Source: Qipengyuania gaetbuli
Lineage (GTDB): Bacteria; Pseudomonadota; Alphaproteobacteria; Sphingomonadales; Sphingomonadaceae
Direction of reading: 5' to 3'
DNA length: 64,000 bases
NCBI RefSeq assembly: GCF_009827315.1
Contig: NZ_WTYF01000004.1
Location: 1,612,001-1,676,000 of the forward strand
The position numbers and the translations under genes were made by a program. Positions 8,722-22,146 of this stretch are shown here, one piece after another (positions within the stretch are counted from its first letter, which is position 1; the number at the start of each line of letters is the position of its first letter). The notes under the pieces were generated by a model. That model was not told the origin of the DNA. It saw nothing but the letters and a program-made list of their open reading frames with translations, and did not search any database.

Positions 8722-10299
8722 ATGAAACACGACGTCCTCGTCATCGGATCAGGGGCAGCAGGCCTCACCGCCGCGCTCGAAATCGCCCAGCACAAGAAGG
8801 TGCTGGTGCTTGCGAAAGGCAAGCTGACCAGCGGCTCGACCGCTTGGGCACAGGGCGGCATCGCGGCCGTGCTTGATGCAGGCGACACGTTCGAAAACCA
8901 CATCCACGACACGATGGTAGCAGGCGCCGGCCTCAACGATCTCGAGACGGTCGAATTCGTCATCGAACGCGCCCCTGCGGCGATCGACCGATTGTGCGAA
9001 CTGGGCGTGCCGTTCAACCGCGAAGAGGGCGACCTCCACCTCACCCGCGAAGGAGGCCACTCGCACCGCCGCATCGTCCATGTGAACGATGCGACCGGCT
9101 GGGCGGTACAGGCCGCCCTGCTCAAGGCGGCGGAGGAAAATCCGAATATCACGCTGCTGCCCAACCAGAGCTGCATCGACCTCATCACAGGCCGCAACCA
9201 GAAGGACTATTCGGGATCCGGCCGCGTCTGGGGCGCCTATGCGCTGGACGAGGAGAGCGGCAAGGTCGTCGCCCATCTTGCGAAGGCGACCGTGCTGGCC
9301 GCAGGCGGGGCAGGCCGCGTCTACCTGTTCTCGACCGCACCGCGCGGCGCGACCGGAGACGGCATCGCGATGGCGTGGCGGGCCGGTGCGCGCGTCTCCA
9401 ACATGGAGATGATGCAGTTCCACCCGACCTGCCTCTACAATCTCGAGGTCAAGAACTTCCTCATCACGGAGGCCGTGCGCGGAGAGGGCGGACGCCTGTT
9501 CAACCCGGTGACGGGCGAACGATACATGGAGAAATACGACGCGGAGCGCATGGAGCTTGCCCCGCGCGACATCGTGGCGCGCGCGAACGACGACCAGATC
9601 AAGCGTTACGGCCTAGACTATGTCCATCTCGACATCAGCCACCAGCCGCCCGAATTCGTGAAGGAGCATTTCCCCACGATCCACGAGAAGCTGCTCGGCC
9701 TCGGCATCGACATGACGAAGCAGCCGATCCCGGTCGTCCCCGCCCAGCATTACACCTGCGGCGGGGTGAAAGTGGACCTCGATGCGCGCACCGACCTGCC
9801 CGGCCTGTGGGCGGCGGGCGAATGTACCGAGAGCGGGCTGCACGGCGCGAACCGCCTCGCATCGAACTCGCTGCTCGAATGCTTCGTCTTCGGCGAGGCG
9901 GCGGCAAAGGACATCCTGCGCTGCTGGGACCAGCTCGACGAACCGCCGGAAATCCTGCCGTGGGACGAAAGCCGCGTGACCGATTCCGACGAAGAAGTGG
10001 TCATCAAACAGAACTGGACCGAAATCCGACGCTTCATGTGGAACTATGTCGGTATCGTGCGCACAACCAAGCGCCTCGAACGCGCCGCGCACCGCATCCG
10101 CCTGCTGCGCGAGGAGGTGGAGGATTATTACGGCCACTTCCGCGTGACCACGGACCTCATCGAACTGCGCAACCTGCTCGAATGCGCAGGGCTCATCGTC
10201 AGCAGCGCCCTCAAGCGGCACGAGAGCCGCGGGCTGCATTTCATTCTCGATTATCCGGAAACGGACCCCGTCGCGCGCGACACGGTGCTGGTGCCCTAG
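8722..10299 (+). CDS. nadB: L-aspartate oxidase
   Basis: Oxidises L-aspartate to iminoaspartate, the first step of de novo NAD synthesis. The FAD-binding Rossmann motif is VIGSGAAGLTAAL. Family marks include SGSTAWAQGGIAAV, the loop REGGHSHRRI, and HYTCGGVKVD near the flavin. The C-terminal helical domain (REEVEDYY..., LIELRNLLECAGLIV) follows. The 525-aa length is normal. No clear Shine-Dalgarno sequence is seen before the ATG. NadA and NadC are not in the window. Confidence 0.95.
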   Translation: MKHDVLVIGSGAAGLTAALEIAQHKKVLVLAKGKLTSGSTAWAQGGIAAVLDAGDTFENHIHDTMVAGAGLNDLETVEFVIERAPAAIDRLCELGVPFNREEGDLHLTREGGHSHRRIVHVNDATGWAVQAALLKAAEENPNITLLPNQSCIDLITGRNQKDYSGSGRVWGAYALDEESGKVVAHLAKATVLAAGGAGRVYLFSTAPRGATGDGIAMAWRAGARVSNMEMMQFHPTCLYNLEVKNFLITEAVRGEGGRLFNPVTGERYMEKYDAERMELAPRDIVARANDDQIKRYGLDYVHLDISHQPPEFVKEHFPTIHEKLLGLGIDMTKQPIPVVPAQHYTCGGVKVDLDARTDLPGLWAAGECTESGLHGANRLASNSLLECFVFGEAAAKDILRCWDQLDEPPEILPWDESRVTDSDEEVVIKQNWTEIRRFMWNYVGIVRTTKRLERAAHRIRLLREEVEDYYGHFRVTTDLIELRNLLECAGLIVSSALKRHESRGLHFILDYPETDPVARDTVLVP

Positions 10300-10306
10300 A
10301 CAGTCC

Positions 10307-10672
10307 TTAAAGGCTGCTGCTGGCCCTTGCGCCCAGGGGCGGCAGGCGGCGGCCGAAGCGGTCGAAATCCGCATCGTCGGTCACGGTGATGCCGTCGGCG
10401 AAACGGAAATAGTCGAGCGTCGCCATGCTGATGGGAACGGCGAACTTTACACCGGCAAGACTGTCCTCGATCCAGCAGACGGTGCCGGTAGCCGTCATGC
10501 CGGCCGGAAGCTGCAGTTCGACCTCGTCCCCGCGAGAGATGCCTTCGCCCAGGCCGCGCAGGCGGCAACCAGCGAGCGACAGATCCAGGATCTGCGCTTC
10601 ACCGCGACATTCGGCCGACGAATATTCGACTGTGGAAGACGCTTCGTAGCGCTCTGCGCCCCGCCGTTCCAT
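10307..10672 (-). CDS. PilZ domain protein (probable c-di-GMP binder)
   Basis: About 121 aa with both PilZ signatures: an R-x3-R loop in ERRGAERYEA and D-x-S-x2-G in DLSLAGCRL. The barrel strands DEVELQLP and TGTVCWIEDSLAGVKF follow. The family binds cyclic di-GMP and changes motility, adhesion or polysaccharide output. I chose the start just before MERRGAERY, where the domain begins. Longer starts at 10705 and 10786 are open. No effector domain is attached. Confidence 0.8.
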   Translation of the reverse strand: MERRGAERYEASSTVEYSSAECRGEAQILDLSLAGCRLRGLGEGISRGDEVELQLPAGMTATGTVCWIEDSLAGVKFAVPISMATLDYFRFADGITVTDDADFDRFGRRLPPLGARASSSL

Positions 10673-10846
10673 CCAAGCACCCCCCCGAAATTCGCGTAAA
10701 TACATAGCAAATTGCCGGATTTCGTCTTGTAAGTTTACGACACCCCATTCCCCGGCCTTCCGGCGCACCTTTCCAGCGATAGACAAGCGGGCCGGAATGC
10801 GGTCATGTGCAGCAACAGGATTGCACTAGCGAAGGAGAGCGCAGGC

Positions 10847-11740
10847 GTGCCCATCACCAAGGCCAACGGGATCGACATCCATTACGAAGAGCATGGCAAC
10901 AGCAATGATCCCGCCATGCTGCTCATCATGGGCTTCGGCGCACAGCTGACCCTGTGGCCGGACGAACTGGTCGAGGCGCTTGCAGGGCACGGTTACCGCG
11001 TCATCCGCTACGACAATCGCGACATCGGCCTCAGCCACAAGTTCGACGGCGTGAAGGCGCCCGGCCTCGTCAAGATGACGCTGATGGGCAAGCTCGGCCT
11101 TACTCCGCGCGTCCCCTATACGCTGGCCGACATGGCGGCCGACGGCGTGGGCCTGCTCGACGCGCTGGAAATCGAGCGCGCGCACATCGTCGGGGCCAGC
11201 ATGGGCGGCATGATCGCCCAGCACGTCGCGCACAAGTATCCCGACCGCTGCCTCAGCTTCACGCAGGTCTTCTCCACCACCGGCCATGCCAAGCTGCCGC
11301 CGGCGCGCAAGGAAGCGCTGCAGGCGCTGGTAACGCGGCCCAAGAGCACCGAGGAAGAAGCGCTGGTCGCGCACGGCATCATGCTGGCGCGCACCATCGG
11401 CTCGCCCGGCTATCCTTCGCCCGAGGAACGGCTGCGCGAACGCACGCTCGCCAGCGTCAGGCGCAGCTTCTACCCCGAAGGCCCGACCCGGCACCTGTCC
11501 GCCATCGTTGCCGACGGCGACCGCAGCACGATGCTGCGCGACGTGCGCGTGCCGACGCTGGTGCTCCACGGCGAGGACGATCCCCTGGTCCCGTGCGAAG
11601 GTGGGCGCCACACGGCGGAATGCATTCCCGACGCGAAACTGAAGACGATCCCGGGCTGGGGCCATGACCTCCCGCTCGACCTCATCGACGAACTCGCCGC
11701 CGAGATCGCCGGTCACGCACGCGAAAGCGTCGCCGCCTAG
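10847..11740 (+). CDS. alpha/beta hydrolase
   Basis: 297-aa alpha/beta hydrolase fold. Seen: strand-4 motif RVIRYDNRDIGLS, nucleophile elbow GASMGGMIA (Ser), acid HGEDDPLVP (Asp) and the C-terminal His in GWGHDLP, so the catalytic triad is complete. It resembles esterases and 3-oxoadipate enol-lactonase relatives, with no substrate assigned. The GTG at 10847 has AAGGAG nine bases upstream, better than the 10805 ATG. It converges with sdaA. Confidence 0.88.
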   Translation: MPITKANGIDIHYEEHGNSNDPAMLLIMGFGAQLTLWPDELVEALAGHGYRVIRYDNRDIGLSHKFDGVKAPGLVKMTLMGKLGLTPRVPYTLADMAADGVGLLDALEIERAHIVGASMGGMIAQHVAHKYPDRCLSFTQVFSTTGHAKLPPARKEALQALVTRPKSTEEEALVAHGIMLARTIGSPGYPSPEERLRERTLASVRRSFYPEGPTRHLSAIVADGDRSTMLRDVRVPTLVLHGEDDPLVPCEGGRHTAECIPDAKLKTIPGWGHDLPLDLIDELAAEIAGHARESVAA

Positions 11741-11765
11741 CCTGCAGAACCGCCCAGCGCGGCGG

Positions 11766-13151
11766 TCAGCATTCGATGACGTTCACGGCCAGCCCGCCCT
11801 GGCTGGTTTCCTTGTACTTGCTCGACATGTCGATGCCGGTCTGACGCATCGTCTCGATCACCTGATCGAGGCTGACGCAGCTTTCCGCGCCGGTCCGGTG
11901 TAGCGCGAGGCGCGCGGCGTTCACCGCCTTCACCGCGCCGATGGCATTGCGCTCGATACAGGGGACCTGCACCAGACCGCCTACGGGATCGCAGGTCAGG
12001 CCGAGATTGTGTTCCATCCCGATTTCCGCCGCGCTCGCGACCTGCGCGGGCGATGCGCCCCACAGCGCGGCAAGGCCACCCGCTGCCATGGAGCAAGCGA
12101 CGCCCACCTCGCCCTGGCAGCCCATTTCCGCGCCCGAAATACTGGCGCGCTGCTTGTAGAGCAGGCCGATGGCCCCTGCGGTCAGCAGGAAGGTCCGGCG
12201 GCTGTCGCGGCAAGGGCTCTCGTCAGAGGTCACGCAGTAGAAGCGGATGACCGCGGGGATGATCCCTGCCGCGCCATTGGTCGGCGCGGTGACGACGCGG
12301 CCGCCTGCCGCATTTTCCTCGTTCACCGCCATGGCGAAGCAGTTGAGCCAGTCGAACAATTGCTCGCGCTCGTTGGACTGGGGATTGGCCGACAGCTTGT
12401 CCCACAGGTCCGGTGCGCGGCGTTCGACCTTGAGCCCGCCGGGCAGGATGCCGCGCTGGGCAAGGCCGCGGTCGATGCACTGGTCCATCGCCTGGGCAAT
12501 CAGGTCGATGCCCGCCAGCGTCTTCTCGCGCGGACGGAAGGCATCCTCGTTGGCCAGCACCAGCTCGGCGACCGAGAGGCCTTCCTGATCGCAGCGGGCC
12601 AGCAATTCCTCTGCCGAGCCGAAATCGTGTGGCACGCTGGTGCCGGTTTCCACGCGGTCGTTGCGGGGCTTGCGCTTGAGCTGCGCTTCGGACGCGACGA
12701 AACCCCCGCCGGTCGAATAATAGGTCCGCTCCAGCAAGGCCGCGCCCGCAGCATCGCGCGCCACCAGCTTCATGCCGTTGGGATGGAGGTCGGGAATGAT
12801 GTGACCGGCGAGATCGATATCCTTTGCCGGATCGAAGGCGATGGCGTGCCTGCCGCCCAGCATGAGGCGCATCTCGGCGCGGATCTGCGCCAACGTCGCC
12901 GCCGCTTCGTCCGGACAGGTCCGATCGGGCACGAAACCGGCAAGGCCGAGCACGCTCGCATCGACAGTGCCGTGCCCGACTCCCGTCAGCGCCAGCGAGC
13001 CCTGGAGTTCGACCGCGATCCGCGCGACGTCCTCGAGTTTTCCGCGCTTGGCCAGCGCGCGCACGAAGAGCGCACCGATCCGCATCGGACCCACGGTGTG
13101 CGAAGAGGACGGACCGATGCCGATCCGGAAAATATCGAGCACAGAAAGCAT
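11766..13151 (-). CDS. sdaA: L-serine ammonia-lyase (4Fe-4S, single chain)
   Basis: Deaminates L-serine to pyruvate. A single-chain enzyme joins beta and alpha domains in 461 aa. The N-terminal motif GPSSSHTVGPM is diagnostic. The alpha domain has the cysteines of the iron-sulphur cluster (CFAMAVNEENAAGGRV, CSMAAGGLAALWG, LGLTCDPVGGLVQVPC). The end GLAVNVIEC puts a Cys at the C-terminus, which in this family plugs the active site until substrate arrives. It sits between the hydrolase and the M20 peptidase. Confidence 0.95.
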   Translation of the reverse strand: MLSVLDIFRIGIGPSSSHTVGPMRIGALFVRALAKRGKLEDVARIAVELQGSLALTGVGHGTVDASVLGLAGFVPDRTCPDEAAATLAQIRAEMRLMLGGRHAIAFDPAKDIDLAGHIIPDLHPNGMKLVARDAAGAALLERTYYSTGGGFVASEAQLKRKPRNDRVETGTSVPHDFGSAEELLARCDQEGLSVAELVLANEDAFRPREKTLAGIDLIAQAMDQCIDRGLAQRGILPGGLKVERRAPDLWDKLSANPQSNEREQLFDWLNCFAMAVNEENAAGGRVVTAPTNGAAGIIPAVIRFYCVTSDESPCRDSRRTFLLTAGAIGLLYKQRASISGAEMGCQGEVGVACSMAAGGLAALWGASPAQVASAAEIGMEHNLGLTCDPVGGLVQVPCIERNAIGAVKAVNAARLALHRTGAESCVSLDQVIETMRQTGIDMSSKYKETSQGGLAVNVIEC

Positions 13152-13199
13152 AGTCGCGCCCTGCGCTGCCGCTGCCGTAGCGTCAAGCGGCGATGCCGG

Positions 13200-17260
<4,061 letters not shown>

Positions 17261-17279
17261 GCCGGTCGCAGGGGGCGGA

Positions 17280-18350
17280 ATGGAACAGCCGGGCAAGGGT
17301 TCGATCGAGGAGGGCGGCTTCCTGCTGTTCCTCGCGCTGGTCACGCTGGCGCTGCTCGTCATCGTCCTGCCGTTTTTCCAGCCGCTGCTGTGGGCAGCGC
17401 TGGCGGCGATCATGTTCCAGCCGCTGCTGCGCTGGTTCCTCGCCCGCCTGCCGGGCCGAGACACGCTGGCGACGCTGCTGACGTTGGGCGTCATCTTCGT
17501 GGCGGTGATCCTGCCGACCTTCTGGATCGGCAGTGCCGTGGTGGACGAGGCCGCCGGGCTGGTCGTCGCCTTTCAGGAAGGCCGGATCGACGTCAGCATG
17601 TGGTTCGACCAGGTGTTCGCCGCCCTGCCTGCCAATATCCAGGCCTCGCTCGAAGCCTCGGGCTGGGGCAATCTCGGCGCGCTGCAGCAGCGTGCACAGG
17701 AATTCGCGCAGGCCAGTCTCGGCCTCATCGCGCAGCAGGCGCTGGCCATCGGCGGCAGCGTGTTCGGCTTCGTGTTGGCCCTTGCCATCGGGCTCTACGT
17801 GACCTTCTTCCTGCTGCGCGACGGACGTGCGATCGGGGAAAGCGTGCTGGACGCGCTTCCCTTCGAACGCGGCATTGCCGACCGGCTGGCAGCACGGTTC
17901 CTCGGCATCGTGCGCGCCACGATTAAGGGTTCGGTCGTCGTCGGCCTCGTGCAGGGCGCGCTGGGCGCAATCACATTCTCGATCGTCGGTATCCCGTCCG
18001 TGCTGCTGCTGGGCGTGATCATGGCGATCGCTTCGCTGCTGCCGGCAGTCGGCCCGGCCATCGTCTGGGTGCCGGCCGCAATCTACCTGCTAGCGACCGG
18101 CGCGATCTGGCAGGGTATCGTCGTGATTGTGTCCGGCGTCGCGCTGATCGGCATGATCGACAATGTCCTGCGCCCGATCCTCGTGGGCCGCGACACGGGC
18201 ATTCCGGACTGGCTGATCCTTGTCACCACGCTCGGCGGGATCGCATTGTTCGGGCTATCGGGCATCGTCATCGGACCGCTGGTGGCAGGCCTGTTCCTGG
18301 CCGGCTGGGGCATATTGTCGGAACAACGCGCACAGGCCGCAGCGGCCTAG
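17280..18350 (+). CDS. AI-2E family transporter (PerM-like membrane protein)
   Basis: 356-aa inner membrane protein with about eight hydrophobic segments. It has the AI-2E/PerM family layout: two N-terminal helices, a soluble segment around FDQVFAALPANIQASLEA, then the helical core with IGLYVTFFLLRDGR and GIPSVLLLGVIMAIASLLPAVGP. The C-terminal helices include DNVLRPILVGRD. Members include TqsA (AI-2 export) and Na+/H+ antiporter-like proteins, and the substrate cannot be assigned. It starts 19 bp after gyrB. Its TAG stop shares CTAG with the stop of the convergent gene. Confidence 0.85.
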   Translation: MEQPGKGSIEEGGFLLFLALVTLALLVIVLPFFQPLLWAALAAIMFQPLLRWFLARLPGRDTLATLLTLGVIFVAVILPTFWIGSAVVDEAAGLVVAFQEGRIDVSMWFDQVFAALPANIQASLEASGWGNLGALQQRAQEFAQASLGLIAQQALAIGGSVFGFVLALAIGLYVTFFLLRDGRAIGESVLDALPFERGIADRLAARFLGIVRATIKGSVVVGLVQGALGAITFSIVGIPSVLLLGVIMAIASLLPAVGPAIVWVPAAIYLLATGAIWQGIVVIVSGVALIGMIDNVLRPILVGRDTGIPDWLILVTTLGGIALFGLSGIVIGPLVAGLFLAGWGILSEQRAQAAAA

Positions 18351-18874
18351 TCGATCACCTTGGCGCGCAGCACCGGGTTCATTTTCGTGATGTGGTTGAG
18401 CCATGCCTTGGGCTTGCGCAGCATGTCTTCCGGATAGGCGACCTTCAAACCGAGGATCCGGCCGATCTCGCCTACGAAATGTATGCAGTTGCGCGTGTCG
18501 AGATCGTAGAACTTGCCCGGCGCATCGCGCCATTCGGACACCAGCTTGCGCACCTTCCAGTACTGGGCATCATTCATGGTCAGGGTGAAATGGCGGTTGG
18601 TCTTGGTCAGCCACTTCTCCTTCTCGGTCATGATGATGTGTTCGACCGGCCCGCGCAGCACGGCAATCGACGCGCGCTTGGCCGAAAAACCGTAGTTCTC
18701 CTTGACCGCGGTGCCGTCTTCCAGCGTCCCTTCCATCGAGATGAAAGTATGCGGATAGCGCCCCGCGATCACCGACCCGTTGAAGGAATGGAAGGTGATC
18801 TGGACTTCCGCCGCGGCGAGCGAGGACCAGGCAAGCGCGAGCAGGACGAGGAAATGCCGGAGGGTGCGAACCAT
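18347..18874 (-). CDS. exported protein with NlpC/P60-like Cys/His residues
   Basis: 175 aa with signal peptide MVRTLRHFLVLLALAWSSLAAA. The mature protein has an early His in GRYPHTFISMEG and a late Cys in TRNCIHFVGEIG. This His-before-Cys order, with Cys starting a helix (NCIHFV), is like circularly permuted NlpC/P60 or LRAT-type hydrolases. The family call is by eye only. Alternatives are an unrelated periplasmic domain. It converges with the AI-2E gene and overlaps it by four bases. Confidence 0.65.
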   Translation of the reverse strand: MVRTLRHFLVLLALAWSSLAAAEVQITFHSFNGSVIAGRYPHTFISMEGTLEDGTAVKENYGFSAKRASIAVLRGPVEHIIMTEKEKWLTKTNRHFTLTMNDAQYWKVRKLVSEWRDAPGKFYDLDTRNCIHFVGEIGRILGLKVAYPEDMLRKPKAWLNHITKMNPVLRAKVID

Positions 18875-18923
18875 GGGGGCGGTTTATGCCAGCCCGCCAT
18901 GGTTTCGCAATGGCTTGTGTCGC

Positions 18924-21900
18924 TCAGCTCGCCAGCAGGGTGGCGTTGCCGCCTGCCGCGGTCGTGTCGATGCAGACCACCCGTTCGGTCGCGAACCGGG
19001 CGACATAGTGCGGACCGCCCGCCTTGGGACCGGTGCCTGACAGGCCCTCTCCTCCGAAGGGCTGGCTTTCCACCACCGCGCCGATCTGGTTGCGGTTGAC
19101 GTAGAAATTGCCGACCCGCGCCCGCGCTTCGACGAAGGCGCGCGTATCGTCGTTGCGGCTGTGGAGGCCGAGTGTGAGGCCATAACCGGTGGCATTGATT
19201 TCCTCGACCACGCGGCCGAGGTCCACCGCCTTGTAGCGCACGACATGCAGTACGGGCCCGAAGTTCTCGCGCTTCAGGTCGAGGATCGAATCCATCTCGA
19301 TGATGGTGGGCGCGACATAGCAACCGGCACTCGCGCCCTTGTGCAGGCGGCGGCGCCAGACCTGCCGCCCGGCCTTCTTGCGGCGGGCGACATGGCGTTC
19401 GAGCGCGGCCTTGGCGTCAGGGTCGATGACCGGGCCGACATCGGTCGCCAGATCTTCCGGATCCCCCACGGTCAGCGCCTCGAACGCGCCGCGGATCATG
19501 TGCAGCATGGAATCGTAGACCTCGTCCTGGATGTGCAGGACGCGCAGCGCCGAACAGCGCTGGCCCGCGCTCTGGAAAGCAGAGGCAACGACATCGCGCG
19601 TGACCTGTTCAGGCAGCGCGGTGGAATCGACGATCATCGCATTCTGCCCGCCGGTCTCGGCGATGAAGGTCGCGATCGGCCCGTCGCGCGAGGCGAGGCT
19701 GCGGTTGATCGCCTGCGCGGTCTGGCTCGAGCCGGTGAAGGCCACGCCAGCGATTCGCGGGTCGGAGGTAATCATCTCGCCCACATCGCCTGCGCCCGGC
19801 AGGATCTGGAAGGCTTCTTCCGGAATGCCCGCCTCGTGACACAACCTGACGGCCAGCGCCGCGATCAGCGGGGTCTGTTCGGCAGGCTTGGCGACGACGG
19901 CATTGCCCGCTGCCAGCGCCGCTGCGGCCGGGCCGATGAAGATGGCGAGCGGGAAGTTCCATGGGCTGATCGTGGCGAACACGCCGCGCCCTGCCATGGT
20001 CAGGCGGTTTTCCTCGCCCGTGGGGCCGGGCAGCGGGATCGGGGCCGAGAACAGGCGCCGCGCCTCGACCGCGTAATAGCGCAGGAAGTCGACCGCCTCG
20101 CGCAGTTCGAGCACCGCATCCTGCAAGGTCTTGCCGGCTTCGCGCTGGCACAGCGAGAGGAACTCCTCCGTATGCGCCTCGAACAGGTCGGCTGCCTCTT
20201 CCAGGAGCAGGGCACGCTTCTCGCCGCCCAGTGCATTCCAGCCAGGCTGGATATCGAGCGCGCGGGTGATCGCTTCCTCGACCTCGAAGTCGAGCGAATC
20301 CCGCCTCGTGCCGACTTCGGCAGTCAGATCGTGCGGCTTGTTGATCGGGGCAACCTCGCCCTCGGCACCCGACACGAAGGTCGGCTCGGCATGCCAGTGG
20401 CGGGTGGACAGCGCATTGAGCCGGTCGAGCAGTGGCTCGCGCACCAGCGGATCCGACAAGTCGACCCCGGCCGAGTTCTTGCGGTTGGGGAAAATGTCCT
20501 TCGGCAGCGCGATGGCCGGATTGCGATAAGGCTTCAGCGCCTTGAGGTCGGCGCACGGATCGGTGACGAGATCGGCCACCGGCACTTCGGCATCGGCCAT
20601 GCGGTTGACGAAGCTGCTGTTCGCCCCGTTCTCCAGTAGGCGCCTCACCAGATAGGCGAGTAGGTCCTTGTGCGTGCCGGTCGGTGCATAGATCCGCACG
20701 GTGGTGCGCGCGTTGCCCTCAACCTGAGCGAGCGCGTCATAGACGTCCTCGCCCATGCCGTGGAGGCGCTGGAATTCGAACGGCTTGCTGCCTGCCAGCG
20801 CCTTGATCGCGCCCACCGTATAGGCGTTGTGCGTGGCAAAGGCGGGATAGATCACGTCGCTTGCCGAAAACAGCGTGTCCGCGCAGGCCAGGTAGCTGAC
20901 GTCGGTCGCCAGCTTGCGTGTAAAAACCGGAAAATCGGTGAAGCCGCCCACGTGGCTCACCTTGATCTCGGTGTCCCAGTAAGCGCCCTTCACCAGCCGG
21001 ACGAAGAACTTGCGGTCGTACTTGCGCGCAAGGCGGGCGACCCATTCGCACATCGGCACACCGCGCTTCTGGTAGGCCTGGATGGCGAGGCCGAAGCCTT
21101 CGTAGCGGCTGCCGTCGGCGCGCATGAACAGCGCATCATCCTGCGCCAGCGCCTCGATGATATCCATCGACAGCTCCAGCCGGTCGGCTTCCTCGGCATC
21201 GATGGTGAAATGGATGTTCGCATCGCGCGCCTTTGCGATCAGCGGGCGCAGCATCGGCACCAGGTCCGCCACGGCCTTCTCGCCGTGGAAGAAGGTGTAT
21301 TTCGGATGCAACGCCGACAGCTTGACCGAAATGCCGGGGGAGGTCCGGGGATCGCCCGTGCCTTCGCGCGCAAGCCGGTCGATCGCGCGCTCGTAGCTGG
21401 CGCGGTAGCGTTTGGCATCATCGAAAGTCATCGCGCCTTCGCCGAGCATGTCGAAGCTGTGGGTCAGCCCCTTGGCGCGTTCGGGTGCGGCTCGCTTGAG
21501 CGATTCGTCGATCGTGCGGCCGTATACGAACTGGCCGCCGAGGATGCGCATGGCCTGCAAGGTCGCCTTGCGGATGACCGGTTCGCCCAGCCGCGTGACG
21601 GCGTTCTTGAGCGTGCGGCGCATGCCTTTCTGCGCTTCTTCGGGGCGTTCCAGCACCTCGCCGGTCAGCATCAGCGAGAAGGTCGCCGCATTGACGAAGG
21701 TGGAGGAGCTTTCGCCGAGATGTTCGGACCAGTCGATATCGCCGATCTTGTCGCGGATCAGCGCGTCGGCGGTGGCGGCATCGGGTACGCGCAGCAGGGC
21801 TTCGGCAAGGCACATCAGCGCCACGCCTTCTTCGGTTGCGAGGCCGTACTGCTGGAGGAAAGCGTCGATCCCGCTCGCCTTGCGGCGCCGCGCGCCCTCG

Positions 21901-22061
21901 ATCAGCTTTGCCGCCAGAGCAGCCGCCTCGCCATGCTTCTCGCTCGCCCTTCCGGCCTGGCCGAGACGCTCTGCCACGCAGGCGTTTTCTTCTGCGCGAT
22001 AGGCCTCGCGCAGCGACTGGCGGGAGATGGGGGAAAGGCGGGCAGGATCGTGCAAGGCCAT
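18924..22061 (-). CDS. putA: bifunctional proline dehydrogenase / P5C dehydrogenase
   Basis: Oxidises proline to glutamate in two steps with substrate channelling. N-terminal FAD proline dehydrogenase barrel: GEGAMTFDDAKRY, VKLSALHPKY, RLVKGAYWD. C-terminal NAD aldehyde dehydrogenase: SPWNFPLAIF, AFTGSSQTAQAIN, ETGGQNAMIVDS and the nucleophile in SAGQRCSALRVL. At 1,045 aa it is the short type without the ribbon-helix-helix repressor domain of E. coli PutA, so it should not self-regulate. The start at 22061 (MALHDPARL) follows GGAG. The longer frame to 22121 is unlikely. Confidence 0.96.
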   Translation of the reverse strand: MALHDPARLSPISRQSLREAYRAEENACVAERLGQAGRASEKHGEAAALAAKLIEGARRRKASGIDAFLQQYGLATEEGVALMCLAEALLRVPDAATADALIRDKIGDIDWSEHLGESSSTFVNAATFSLMLTGEVLERPEEAQKGMRRTLKNAVTRLGEPVIRKATLQAMRILGGQFVYGRTIDESLKRAAPERAKGLTHSFDMLGEGAMTFDDAKRYRASYERAIDRLAREGTGDPRTSPGISVKLSALHPKYTFFHGEKAVADLVPMLRPLIAKARDANIHFTIDAEEADRLELSMDIIEALAQDDALFMRADGSRYEGFGLAIQAYQKRGVPMCEWVARLARKYDRKFFVRLVKGAYWDTEIKVSHVGGFTDFPVFTRKLATDVSYLACADTLFSASDVIYPAFATHNAYTVGAIKALAGSKPFEFQRLHGMGEDVYDALAQVEGNARTTVRIYAPTGTHKDLLAYLVRRLLENGANSSFVNRMADAEVPVADLVTDPCADLKALKPYRNPAIALPKDIFPNRKNSAGVDLSDPLVREPLLDRLNALSTRHWHAEPTFVSGAEGEVAPINKPHDLTAEVGTRRDSLDFEVEEAITRALDIQPGWNALGGEKRALLLEEAADLFEAHTEEFLSLCQREAGKTLQDAVLELREAVDFLRYYAVEARRLFSAPIPLPGPTGEENRLTMAGRGVFATISPWNFPLAIFIGPAAAALAAGNAVVAKPAEQTPLIAALAVRLCHEAGIPEEAFQILPGAGDVGEMITSDPRIAGVAFTGSSQTAQAINRSLASRDGPIATFIAETGGQNAMIVDSTALPEQVTRDVVASAFQSAGQRCSALRVLHIQDEVYDSMLHMIRGAFEALTVGDPEDLATDVGPVIDPDAKAALERHVARRKKAGRQVWRRRLHKGASAGCYVAPTIIEMDSILDLKRENFGPVLHVVRYKAVDLGRVVEEINATGYGLTLGLHSRNDDTRAFVEARARVGNFYVNRNQIGAVVESQPFGGEGLSGTGPKAGGPHYVARFATERVVCIDTTAAGGNATLLAS

Positions 22062-22146
22062 GCGACTCCGTTGGGCTTGGGTGGACGTGCGCCCCTTGGA
22101 CCCGCGCGCAGGCGCTTTCAAGCTTTGTGAACCGTGCCTGCGGACC

